Source: Zymomonas sp.
GTDB lineage: Bacteria > Pseudomonadota > Alphaproteobacteria > Sphingomonadales > Sphingomonadaceae
NCBI RefSeq assembly: GCF_020216885.1
Contig: NZ_JAIWON010000005.1
Location: 1 to 10,000 of the forward strand
Direction: 5' to 3'
Length of the DNA: 10,000 nt
Made by a program: the position numbers and the translations under genes. A model generated the notes under the pieces. It had not been told where the DNA came from. It searched no databases and was given only the letters and a program-made list of their open reading frames with translations. Of this stretch, positions 1 to 6,256 are shown piece by piece (position 1 is the stretch's first letter; each line of letters opens with the position of its first letter).

Positions 1-140
1 TTTTATGGGTTCTAATCGGAATCCTTGGTGGCATAGAAACTTTTGGATTATTGGGCTTATTCCTAGGCCCTGCACTGATGGCTGTCCTGATTATGATATG
101 GCGCGATATTGCAGACCCGCCCCATTTAAATGAAGACTAA
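1..140 (+). CDS. AI-2E/PerM family transporter, C-terminal fragment
   Basis: Only the last 45 codons are present, read from base 3 to a TAA at 138-140; the start lies left of the window. The translation has the typical end of AI-2E family (PerM, former DUF20) membrane proteins: a hydrophobic stretch with GGIETFGLLGLFLGPALMA, then a membrane helix and a short polar tail (IWRDIADPPHLNED). In this family the Gly-rich FG-x-x-G-x-FLGP segment near the C-terminus is characteristic. Members are multi-pass inner-membrane proteins proposed to export small molecules or ions; the substrate here cannot be told from the fragment. It converges on the flagellar genes and is separated from fliS by a hairpin terminator, so it is not part of the flagellar operon. 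The family call is fairly safe, the function is not. Confidence 0.75.
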   Translation, partial: LWVLIGILGGIETFGLLGLFLGPALMAVLIMIWRDIADPPHLNED

Positions 141-170
141 AGAGCCGCGGATATATTCTCTCTAAAATAT

Positions 171-204
171 AAAAAAGCCCACTTCATTAGAAGTGAGCTT
201 TTTT
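171..204. terminator. Bidirectional rho-independent terminator
   Basis: An inverted repeat starts with AAAAAAGC (171-178) and ends with the complementary GCTTTTTT (197-204). The inner stem pairs CACTT (180-184) with AAGTG (191-195) around a 6-base loop (185-190), with one C/A mismatch (179/196). Read on the + strand it ends in a T run 31 bases past the AI-2E gene stop. Read on the - strand it also ends in a T run, 31 bases past the fliS stop. It can therefore terminate both converging transcripts and marks the end of the flagellar block. Confidence 0.85.
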
Positions 205-234
205 ATTGCAGAATTATCTTATTAAAAAGCGCTA

Positions 235-621
235 CTAACCGATTTCTGTCCAAGCAGAAAGCAAATCAGCCACCGCTTTTTGAGCATCTTTCAGAGGCGT
301 AGGGTCTAAAGTCTTAATCGTCTGTCCAAGATTATGTCTTATATAGGCATAACTCCGAAAGAGACTTCTTGCGACCTCGCCTCCTTTCTCAAAATCCAGA
401 GAACTTTCAAGGTTGCCAATCAGACGAAAAATCTTTGCCTGTGCTTGATAGCGTTTTTCTCGATCGCCATGTTCCAAGGCCGATTTATAAACATTAAATT
501 CACGGATCAATTCTTCATACAGCAATGTAATCAACCCATGAGGCGATGCATTCATTACCTTTGAATCAATATCTACATCCCGATATCGGGCTGCAGCCCG
601 TGAAAAAGGTGAATAACTCAT
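235..621 (-). CDS. fliS: Flagellar secretion chaperone FliS
   Basis: This is a 128-residue protein, the normal FliS length. FliS is a cytosolic all-helical chaperone that binds the C-terminal disordered part of flagellin, prevents premature polymerisation and delivers it to the export gate. The N-terminal Tyr-containing segment (YRDVDIDSKV, about 13-22) and the first helix motif ASPHGLITLLYEELI (25-39) match the family pattern (A-x-P-x-x-LI-x-LLYE). The middle of the protein is a helix-rich charged region with RSLFRSYAYIRHNL. The ATG is the only reasonable start, since an in-frame TAG lies two codons upstream. Its Shine-Dalgarno is poor: a GGGAGG at 638-643 is 16 bases away. It lies 40 bases after fliD, in the common fliD-fliS order, and is the last gene before the terminator. 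No fliT follows. Confidence 0.93.
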   Translation of the reverse strand: MSYSPFSRAAARYRDVDIDSKVMNASPHGLITLLYEELIREFNVYKSALEHGDREKRYQAQAKIFRLIGNLESSLDFEKGGEVARSLFRSYAYIRHNLGQTIKTLDPTPLKDAQKAVADLLSAWTEIG

Positions 622-661
622 CTTCTACGGTTTATAACCTCCCAAGCCCTTGATGTTTCCA

Positions 662-2356
662 CTAGCTACTAGAACTGTCTTTCGTCCACAGAGAAATCTG
701 CTGTTTCAGGAAACTCAAGGTCGATTTATAGCCAGAAACCGCCGTATTCATAGCTGTAAATTGTGTCGTTAATCTAGTCCGATATGTACTCATTTTGGAA
801 GTAAGATCGGTTTCCTTCTGAGTAATAGCGGAAGCTACCTTCGTATAAGTATTTTTACTGGCTGTTAGAGCCCCACCAGAAGAGGTCATTTGAGTATAAA
901 GCTGATTAATAGCACCTCCGACCCCAGCATCAATTGAAATCGTCGAATCAGTAACACTCGTACCACTAATTTTTAAGACCAAACCTGCTGCAGTGGAATC
1001 AGAAGAAGCAATCAAGCTTTTCCCAGATACTAGCATGTCCTTACCATTCAACTTGGCGCCGGTAATATTACCAGATTCATCATAAGTCACATCGGACAGT
1101 TTATAGGTACCCGGTGTAACTTTACCAATACTGCTGGTAATAGAAACCGCTGAATTACTTGTACTTTGGGTCGGATTGAATAGGGCTTCAACAGAATCGG
1201 GATCATTTGCCAAGGCGGTATCCAATTGCGTTGTATCAGCCGTCAACGTTCCATCACGATTGATAGAAACACCAATCTCGCCTAAAGTTGAATAGCTGCC
1301 ATTCGAGGATAGCTTCTGGTTAATCATACTGTTTAGAGAACTTTTAAGGGTACGTACCCCAGCATCATTAGCCAACGCACCAGCACTGCTTGATGATGTC
1401 CCAATCGCGGTATTAGTGCTGATATCGGAATAAAGCTCGTTATAAGCATCAACAAAATTAAGAACCGCCTGCCGAACATTACTCGTCTGACGCGTCGATC
1501 CCAGAGTCACGGCCTGTGACGAAGCTGATTTCAAATTGATACTAACACCTGAAATCAAATCATCAAATGTATTAGAACTACGAGTAACTTCAACATTATT
1601 ATAAGAAAGCTTGGCATCCTGCGCTGCAACATTGACAGTCATGCTACCGCTATTGGCGCTTTTATCATAGTTGATATCAGAAGCACCGCCGGAACCGGAC
1701 ACGCTAAAACCATAGGCATCACCGGTCATACCGGTAATCATCAACTGCTGCTGGCCAGACGACTGTGTTAAAACTGTAGCCGTAAAACCAGCCTGCTTTT
1801 TATTGATAGCCTTGGCAACGTCTGAAAGCGATGAACCGGCGTCAATTGAAACCGTTGCACTACCATAGCTATTCGTAAAAGTGAGCGTACCAGCATCAAA
1901 GGTCTTACTGCTATCATAAGCTGTTGTGCTAATACTTTGTGCCTGTGCTAACTGCTCAACTTTAATAGATCCAGAAAGGTTGCTTAATCTCGATCCGCTT
2001 TCAGCAGTTGCGGTCAAAACAGAGGTATCAGAAACGCTAGGCTGCGTTAAAAGAGACCCTCCACTTACCAAAGAAGATAAAGAAGTGTTTAAAGCACTAA
2101 GATCAGAAGTAATAGTGCCTAAAGCTGATATCCGATTGGAGTTGGTTGTGCTTTGCGTATTCAATTGTTGTTGGATTGGATCTTGAGACGCAGCGACAAG
2201 CTCATCGACTAAATTTGTAGTATCAAGACCTGACCCAGCACCCAAAGTTGTCAAGATAGAAGACAATGTAGACGTAGAAGACGAAGACGTTGTTGCCGCC
2301 GTGGTCGCTGCCGTCGATGAGGATGTAGATGTTACGCCAGAAGTTGAGCTTGTCAT
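662..2356 (-). CDS. fliD: Flagellar filament cap protein FliD (HAP2)
   Basis: The protein has 564 residues. FliD forms the cap at the filament tip, promotes flagellin insertion and is itself exported by the flagellar apparatus. The N-terminal domain begins at about residue 38 with the hallmark LGAGSGLDTTNLVDELVAA, followed by a polar helix region (50-100) and the conserved hook-associated stretch IKVEQLAQAQSIS (131-143). The C-terminal FliD domain spans about 290-550, with RQAVLNFVDAYNELYSDI and LGEIGVSINRDGTLTADTTQLDTAL, and ends in a helical segment for bundle formation. The middle is Ser/Thr/Gly/Ala-rich, as in external flagellar domains. Unusual is an extra N-terminal Ser/Thr/Ala-rich run of about 30-35 residues before the family start. 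The ATG is the only Met in that run and has a good AAAGGA ribosome site, so the extension is probably real. The gene follows flhB after 101 bases and precedes fliS. Confidence 0.95.
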   Translation of the reverse strand: MTSSTSGVTSTSSSTAATTAATTSSSSTSTLSSILTTLGAGSGLDTTNLVDELVAASQDPIQQQLNTQSTTNSNRISALGTITSDLSALNTSLSSLVSGGSLLTQPSVSDTSVLTATAESGSRLSNLSGSIKVEQLAQAQSISTTAYDSSKTFDAGTLTFTNSYGSATVSIDAGSSLSDVAKAINKKQAGFTATVLTQSSGQQQLMITGMTGDAYGFSVSGSGGASDINYDKSANSGSMTVNVAAQDAKLSYNNVEVTRSSNTFDDLISGVSINLKSASSQAVTLGSTRQTSNVRQAVLNFVDAYNELYSDISTNTAIGTSSSSAGALANDAGVRTLKSSLNSMINQKLSSNGSYSTLGEIGVSINRDGTLTADTTQLDTALANDPDSVEALFNPTQSTSNSAVSITSSIGKVTPGTYKLSDVTYDESGNITGAKLNGKDMLVSGKSLIASSDSTAAGLVLKISGTSVTDSTISIDAGVGGAINQLYTQMTSSGGALTASKNTYTKVASAITQKETDLTSKMSTYRTRLTTQFTAMNTAVSGYKSTLSFLKQQISLWTKDSSSS

Positions 2357-2363
2357 AAAACAA

Positions 2364-2369
2364 TCCTTT
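2364..2369 (-). promoter_or_regulatory. fliD ribosome binding site (AAAGGA)
   Basis: On the - strand, AAAGGA lies 7 bases upstream of the fliD ATG. This good spacing supports the annotated start and therefore the Ser/Thr-rich N-terminal extension. Confidence 0.7.
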
Positions 2370-2457
2370 CACCCTTCATAACGACAGAAGAGGCCTAAAG
2401 TTAAATATTACCAACCAATCATAATCTTTGGTCTGTTTGGTTCTTTGTTTTTTAAGT

Positions 2458-3600
2458 CTATTTTTTTGCCTGATGGCCATTTTCATCGAAACGGACTTCC
2501 TCTGGAACATCAATAGCAGGCAGCGTTAGACCTTGCTCTCCAGCATTCAAGCGAAAGATAAAAGCTAAAATAGATGCAACAGCTTTGTATAACTCTTCCC
2601 GTATCAACTCACCAGAATTGGACGTAAAATAGATAGCTCTCGCCAAAAGCGGATAATGCAAAACAGGAACATCGCTTTCATCTGCCATTTCCCGTAAAGC
2701 TAGTGCCAACTCATCTATGCCTTTTGCTGTCACAATAGGCGCAATATCTTCTCCAGCCTTATACTTTAAGGCCACAGCAAAATGAGTTGGATTCGTAATA
2801 ACAACGGTAGAATCTTGCACAGCCTTACGATTAGAAGCTCGAAACACAGCAATTTGTCTTTGCCTAACTGCTGCTTTTATTTCAGGAGAGCCTTCTGTCT
2901 GCTTGTGTTCATCTTTAATTTCTTGTTTACTCATACGGAGGCGTCGATTGCGTCGAAAAATCTGAATAGGCACATCAATCGCAGCGACCACGGCCAAAGC
3001 TACTGACATCACCAATACCAATATCAAAAATATATGCCCAATTTCGTTTATCGCTGCTTTTAAGTCGTGACGGCCCAATTGCATAATGACAGGCAGGCGT
3101 TGCCATAAAATCCAAAGTCCGAGACTTCCTATTAGAAGAACTTTTACAATCGACTTGCCGAGCTCAAAAAGCCCTTGCATGCCAAAAACACGAGAAAAGC
3201 CGGCAATAGGATTCAGTCTTTCAGGTTTAAAATTCAAGGCTTCCCATCTAAAGCCTAAGGACCCCAACACTGCTGGCGCTGCAATTGCAGCAAAAGCCAT
3301 CAGGACAAACAGCATCGAGAAAGGCAGAATAATACAAGTAATCAGACGTATAAAGACTGAGAAAGGATCAAATCTACTAAAAGCATTAAAATCGAAAGAG
3401 AGCCCCATTTTTAACATGATGCCTAAGTCATAAACCATCCTATGGCTAATCATTAAAAACCATGCCAAAGAAGCTAACATTGCAAAGGCAATCCCCAATT
3501 CCTTGGATTGGAGGACATCCCCTTTTTCAGCAACCTCTCTTAAACGTTTTTGAGTAGGGGCCTCGGTTTTTTGGTCTTGATCGACGTCACTATCCGCCAT
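2458..3600 (-). CDS. flhB: Flagellar export gate protein and specificity switch FlhB
   Basis: The protein has 380 residues, essentially the family length. FlhB is an inner-membrane component of the flagellar type III export gate. Its cytoplasmic domain cleaves itself and, with FliK, switches export from rod/hook to filament proteins. The N-terminus DQDQKTEAPTQKRLREVAEKGDV (about 7-29) is the classic FlhB/YscU opening. Four membrane segments lie at roughly 35-53, 86-113, 150-166 and 190-210. A charged linker with SKQEIKDEHKQTEGSPEIK (about 224-242) leads to the autocleavage motif Asn270-Pro271-Thr272-His273. Conserved downstream are the KGIDELALALRE and VPVLHYPLLARAIY blocks. The ATG overlaps the end of fliR by 11 bases and has GGGAG six bases upstream, so it is likely translationally coupled. 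It sits directly after fliR, consistent with the shared export-gate role. Confidence 0.97.
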   Translation of the reverse strand: MADSDVDQDQKTEAPTQKRLREVAEKGDVLQSKELGIAFAMLASLAWFLMISHRMVYDLGIMLKMGLSFDFNAFSRFDPFSVFIRLITCIILPFSMLFVLMAFAAIAAPAVLGSLGFRWEALNFKPERLNPIAGFSRVFGMQGLFELGKSIVKVLLIGSLGLWILWQRLPVIMQLGRHDLKAAINEIGHIFLILVLVMSVALAVVAAIDVPIQIFRRNRRLRMSKQEIKDEHKQTEGSPEIKAAVRQRQIAVFRASNRKAVQDSTVVITNPTHFAVALKYKAGEDIAPIVTAKGIDELALALREMADESDVPVLHYPLLARAIYFTSNSGELIREELYKAVASILAFIFRLNAGEQGLTLPAIDVPEEVRFDENGHQAKK

Positions 3601-4387
3601 GCCCCGCTCCCGTTTTTGCTAGCTTATCGGCCATATCAAGACCAGAGCGAATAGCATCAATAACACCTTCACTAATCGCCGGGACAGAAATAGCGATTAA
3701 TAAAATACCAATGATAAGCGCCATCGGCATGCCTACTGCAAAAAGATTAAGGGCTGGAGCTGTTCTCGACAGAAAACCCATCATGACTTGAATAAGAATA
3801 ATTGAAAAGGTCACGGGCAAAGCAATCAACATGCCTATCGAAAAAAGCTGTCCTGCAAATTGGGTTAGCTTTAAGAAAAGCTGATTATTCAGCCCAGGTC
3901 CGCCAACAGGCATTGTCTGATAACTTTCGACAATAATACGAATCAAAAGTAGATGGCCATCGGCAGCCAGAAAAAAGAAAGCTCCTAAAATAGTGAAAAT
4001 TTGGGTTAAAACGTTAGAATTGCTACCGTTGACAGGATCGATCATAGAAGCGAATCCTAGCCCCATAGCATTACCAATTAACTCACTGGTGCAATATCCG
4101 GCGGCATAACCAATCTGAACAGCGAAGCCGATAGCAATACCTGTGATTATTTCTCCTACCACCAGAAATAATCCTGTAAAAGAAACCAGTCCAGAATCAG
4201 GTAGAATCAAATGGGCGTCCATAACTGATGGTAAACCTACTGCTAATGCAAGCATAACACGCACAGTTACTGGGAACGCGTTTGCCCCCAATAACGGTGC
4301 CGCCACAAAGGCAGCTCCAGGGCGTAGCAAAGCAATTAACCATATCCAGAGATAATTCTCTATTTCTGCAAGATGCGCGGGTATCAT
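3590..4387 (-). CDS. fliR: Flagellar export gate protein FliR
   Basis: The protein has 265 residues and is highly hydrophobic. FliR joins FliP and FliQ in the helical export-gate complex of the flagellar type III system. Recognisable family segments are the N-terminal membrane region with LLRPGAAFVAAPLLG, the GEIITGIAIGFAVQIGYAAGY stretch, the conserved loop SMIDPVNG, and the C-terminal LSRTAPALNLFAVGMP followed by hydrophobic segments. Two starts are possible. A TTG at 4391-4393 would add two residues (reading Met-Ala-Met), while the ATG at 4385-4387 has a weak purine-rich TGAGTGA about 6-7 bases upstream. That spacing fits the ATG and not the TTG, so the ATG is chosen. fliQ ends 13 bases upstream and flhB overlaps the 3' end by 11 bases. 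Confidence 0.95.
   Translation of the reverse strand: MIPAHLAEIENYLWIWLIALLRPGAAFVAAPLLGANAFPVTVRVMLALAVGLPSVMDAHLILPDSGLVSFTGLFLVVGEIITGIAIGFAVQIGYAAGYCTSELIGNAMGLGFASMIDPVNGSNSNVLTQIFTILGAFFFLAADGHLLLIRIIVESYQTMPVGGPGLNNQLFLKLTQFAGQLFSIGMLIALPVTFSIILIQVMMGFLSRTAPALNLFAVGMPMALIIGILLIAISVPAISEGVIDAIRSGLDMADKLAKTGAGHGG
3607..3611 (-). promoter_or_regulatory. flhB ribosome binding site inside fliR
   Basis: GGGAG on the - strand lies 6 bases before the flhB ATG, within the last codons of fliR. It supports the flhB start and the 11-base fliR/flhB overlap. Confidence 0.6.
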
Positions 4388-4400
4388 CGCCAATCACTCA

Positions 4401-4676
4401 TTAGCGAACTAAATCTGGAATTCGGCCATAGGTTTCATGCATGAAATCAACAATCAAGCCAAAGATGCTGCCTCCGAATAAAGCTAAAACTAGGGCAATA
4501 ACAACCAGCTTTGGTAAAAAGCTTAATATCTGCTCATTAAGAGAGGTGGCAGCCTGTATCATACCAATGAAAAGGCCAACTAACAAAGCCGGTATTAATA
4601 TCGGCGCAATAGCCAAGGCTGTAATCCACATCGCCTGTTGGGCAACACCAATGAAATAATCGGGATCGCTGCTCAT
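4401..4676 (-). CDS. fliQ: Flagellar export gate protein FliQ
   Basis: The protein has 91 residues, the expected FliQ size of about 89. It is a small membrane protein with two hydrophobic helices (roughly 14-38 and 55-75) joined by the conserved loop QAATSLNEQILSFLPKL (41-57). The N-terminus DPDYFIGVAQQAMWI matches the family start. An upstream in-frame start giving 14 more residues exists, but it would lie inside fliP and is not family-like. The ATG at 4674-4676 is therefore chosen; it overlaps the fliP TGA in an ATGA. The nearest Shine-Dalgarno-like AGGG is about 11 bases away, so coupling to fliP translation is likely. FliQ packs around the FliP/FliR core of the export gate. Confidence 0.95.
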   Translation of the reverse strand: MSSDPDYFIGVAQQAMWITALAIAPILIPALLVGLFIGMIQAATSLNEQILSFLPKLVVIALVLALFGGSIFGLIVDFMHETYGRIPDLVR

Positions 4677-5623
4677 TGAATAAATGACCCTGCCAAAGAG
4701 CCGACCGTTAAAGCCCAACCATCGACCATAATAAATAATAGCAATTTAAACGGTGCAGAAATGATTTGTGGTGACAACATCATCATACCTAAAGCCGTTA
4801 ATGTACAAGCCACGACAATATCAATAATAATAAAAGGCAAAAAAATCAGAAATCCGATTTCAAAAGCGGTCTTTAACTCACTGGTTACAAATGAAGGCAC
4901 TAACACAGTAAAGGGAATAGATTCTACATTTTCATAGCGTGGATGATGAGCCAAATCTGTAAAAAGCTGTAGATCATTTTTACGGGTCTGCTTAGTCATA
5001 AATCCATGCAGAGCCGTACCAGAACGCATAATAGCTTCTTCTATCTGGATTTCGCCCCGACCATAAGGAGAAAAAGCCGTTGTATTGATCTGATCTAAAA
5101 CTGGTCGCATCACAAAGAGTGAAAGAAATAAGGCTAATCCAATCAACACCTGATTAGGCGGTGTCTGTTGTAGGCCTATCGCCTGACGTAATAATGACAG
5201 CACAATAATAATGCGGGTAAAGCTCGTCATCATGAGGATGATAGACGGCAGCACCGTCATTAAAGTCATCAGCAATAAGATTTGCAGCGATAGAGTCAGC
5301 GGCTTGCCATTATTGAGGAATGTACTCATCCCTTTATTAAATGCGGCACTACTAGCTCCCGTATTACGATCATTTGCCGGCGAAGAAGGTGGCATTGGTG
5401 GTGCCGGAGGTTTTGGTTGAGAAACCACCGATGGCTTTGCTGCAGCAGAAGCATGGGGCACTGTTGGCACATGTTGCGCCATCGCGGGTGCTAATGGGGA
5501 TAAGAAAAATAATGAACCAATTAGAAAAAGCCGTATTTTTGAATTGCTCAATTTTTCAAACTGTTTTTTCTCGCATTGATCAGGAAAAACAGTGATAGGC
5601 TGTTTATAATTAGCGGCCGCCAT
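4673..5623 (-). CDS. fliP: Flagellar export gate protein FliP with extended N-terminus
   Basis: This 316-residue protein is much longer than the usual FliP of about 245. The core is typical: the block at 128-164 (LMMTSFTRIIIVLSLLRQAIG, then TPPNQVLIGLALFL), MTKQTRKNDLQLF (209-221), the FliP signature PSFVTSELKTAFEIGF (243-258), FIIIDIVVA, and the end PFKLLLFIMVDGWALTVGSLAGSF. FliP forms the pore of the export gate in the inner membrane. Residues 30-49 are a signal-peptide-like segment (IRLFLIGSLFFLSPLAPAMA, with cleavage likely after Ala49), as in enterobacterial FliP. Before it is an unusual polar leader of about 29 residues. After it, a Pro/Ala/Ser-rich linker (51-95) precedes the first membrane helix of the mature protein. 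The ATG has AGGGGA roughly 10 bases upstream. A TTG at codon 25 would give a shorter leader but has no clear ribosome site. fliO ends 4 bases upstream. Confidence 0.95.
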   Translation of the reverse strand: MAAANYKQPITVFPDQCEKKQFEKLSNSKIRLFLIGSLFFLSPLAPAMAQHVPTVPHASAAAKPSVVSQPKPPAPPMPPSSPANDRNTGASSAAFNKGMSTFLNNGKPLTLSLQILLLMTLMTVLPSIILMMTSFTRIIIVLSLLRQAIGLQQTPPNQVLIGLALFLSLFVMRPVLDQINTTAFSPYGRGEIQIEEAIMRSGTALHGFMTKQTRKNDLQLFTDLAHHPRYENVESIPFTVLVPSFVTSELKTAFEIGFLIFLPFIIIDIVVACTLTALGMMMLSPQIISAPFKLLLFIMVDGWALTVGSLAGSFIQ

Positions 5624-5627
5624 TAGA

Positions 5628-5939
5628 TTATTTATCCCCTATTTCGGGTATATCAGTTAAAGAAAAAGGTGGTGATTTATCTGCTTCGGATAAACAACTG
5701 ACTTTTGTATCTGTTACTGCCAATAATAATTTTTTATTAGAAAATTCAACAACAACCAGCTGTTGTCTTCGACCTAACCGAAGAGTTTCAACCAGCTTTA
5801 TTGAACTTCCCTTTTGCGGAAAATCTGCTTGCAAGGATGGCAATAAGTTGAATTTCTTCAGTAGCCAGAGAGACAGTATTATTAATCCGGTAACAATGAT
5901 TAGCGGAATCATCATATGGAGGAGATAGCCGCCGATCAT
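5628..5939 (-). CDS. fliO: Flagellar export gate assembly protein FliO
   Basis: The protein has 103 residues. FliO is a small membrane protein that helps assemble or stabilise the FliP/FliR core. It has one N-terminal membrane helix (about 8-27, IPLIIVTGLIILSLWLL), then a basic turn and a cytoplasmic domain with the family pattern IKLVETLRLGRRQQLVVVEFSNKKLLLAVTDTKVSCL. FliO is poorly conserved, so the call rests on this pattern together with its position between fliN and fliP. The start is uncertain: the ATG at 5937-5939 is used here. A TTG at 5946-5948 would add three residues and overlap the fliN stop as TTGA. A GGGG at 5953-5956 is 4 bases from the TTG but 13 from the ATG, so neither start has ideal spacing. 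Confidence 0.88.
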   Translation of the reverse strand: MIGGYLLHMMIPLIIVTGLIILSLWLLKKFNLLPSLQADFPQKGSSIKLVETLRLGRRQQLVVVEFSNKKLLLAVTDTKVSCLSEADKSPPFSLTDIPEIGDK

Positions 5940-5944
5940 AGTGA

Positions 5945-6256
5945 TCAATCATCCCCGACTGAGTTATTTTCGTTAGAAACAACGTCAACAATCCGCACGC
6001 CAAAGCGACCATTAACAGTTACCACTTCGCCTTTGGCAATTAGCTTACCGTTTACCACGACATCTAATAGTTCATTTGCCTGACGATCCAGCTCAACAAC
6101 ACTACCTTCAGCCAGGTCTAATAACTCTGCCAAAGATAAAGATGTAGAGCCAACTTCAAGTGACATCTTTACTGGAATATCAGATAGAAGGCCTAAATCT
6201 TTGGTACGATTAGATTTTGCTGATTTATTTCCTTTGGCTGTCGATTCATCACTCAT
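5945..6256 (-). CDS. fliN: Flagellar motor switch protein FliN
   Basis: The protein has 103 residues, shorter than enterobacterial FliN (about 137) because the variable N-terminal tail is short. That tail is polar and Lys/Ser-rich (1-22). It is followed by one SpoA (surface presentation of antigens) domain at about 25-94, with IPVKMSLEVGSTSLSLAELLDLAEGSVVELDR and the conserved VVNGKLIAKGEVVTVNGRFGVRI. FliN forms the lower part of the C-ring with FliM, binds the export ATPase complex through FliH and takes part in rotation switching. The ATG overlaps the fliM stop (ATGA) and has an excellent AGGAG 8 bases upstream. Confidence 0.96.
   Translation of the reverse strand: MSDESTAKGNKSAKSNRTKDLGLLSDIPVKMSLEVGSTSLSLAELLDLAEGSVVELDRQANELLDVVVNGKLIAKGEVVTVNGRFGVRIVDVVSNENNSVGDD

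Noticed and set aside
2242..2356. Possible simple-sequence repeat or phase-variable tract in the fliD 5' end
   Set aside because: The codons for the Ser/Thr run are mixed and no uninterrupted homopolymer or tandem repeat long enough for phase variation is present.
2400..2425. Possible sigma-70 promoter before fliD (TTGGTT with a following AT-rich stretch)
   Set aside because: No acceptable -10 hexamer was found at 16-18 base spacing, and no sigma-28 or sigma-54 consensus was recognised, so no promoter was called.
3086..3433. 115-codon open frame on the + strand opposite flhB
   Set aside because: It lies fully inside flhB, which has clear family motifs; the product is basic and resembles no known family.
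4197..4397. 66-codon frame starting at GTG inside fliR
   Set aside because: It is out of frame with fliR and covers its conserved N-terminal membrane region; the product has no membrane pattern or family resemblance.
4677..4718. Upstream in-frame start that would give fliQ 14 more residues
   Set aside because: FliQ homologues begin close to the DPDYFIGVAQQ segment, and the ATG at 4676 forms an ATGA overlap with fliP. The extra residues are fliP sequence read in another frame.
5788..6012. 74-codon frame on the - strand across the fliN/fliO junction
   Set aside because: It overlaps the well supported fliN SpoA domain and the fliO membrane helix in another frame, and its product looks random.
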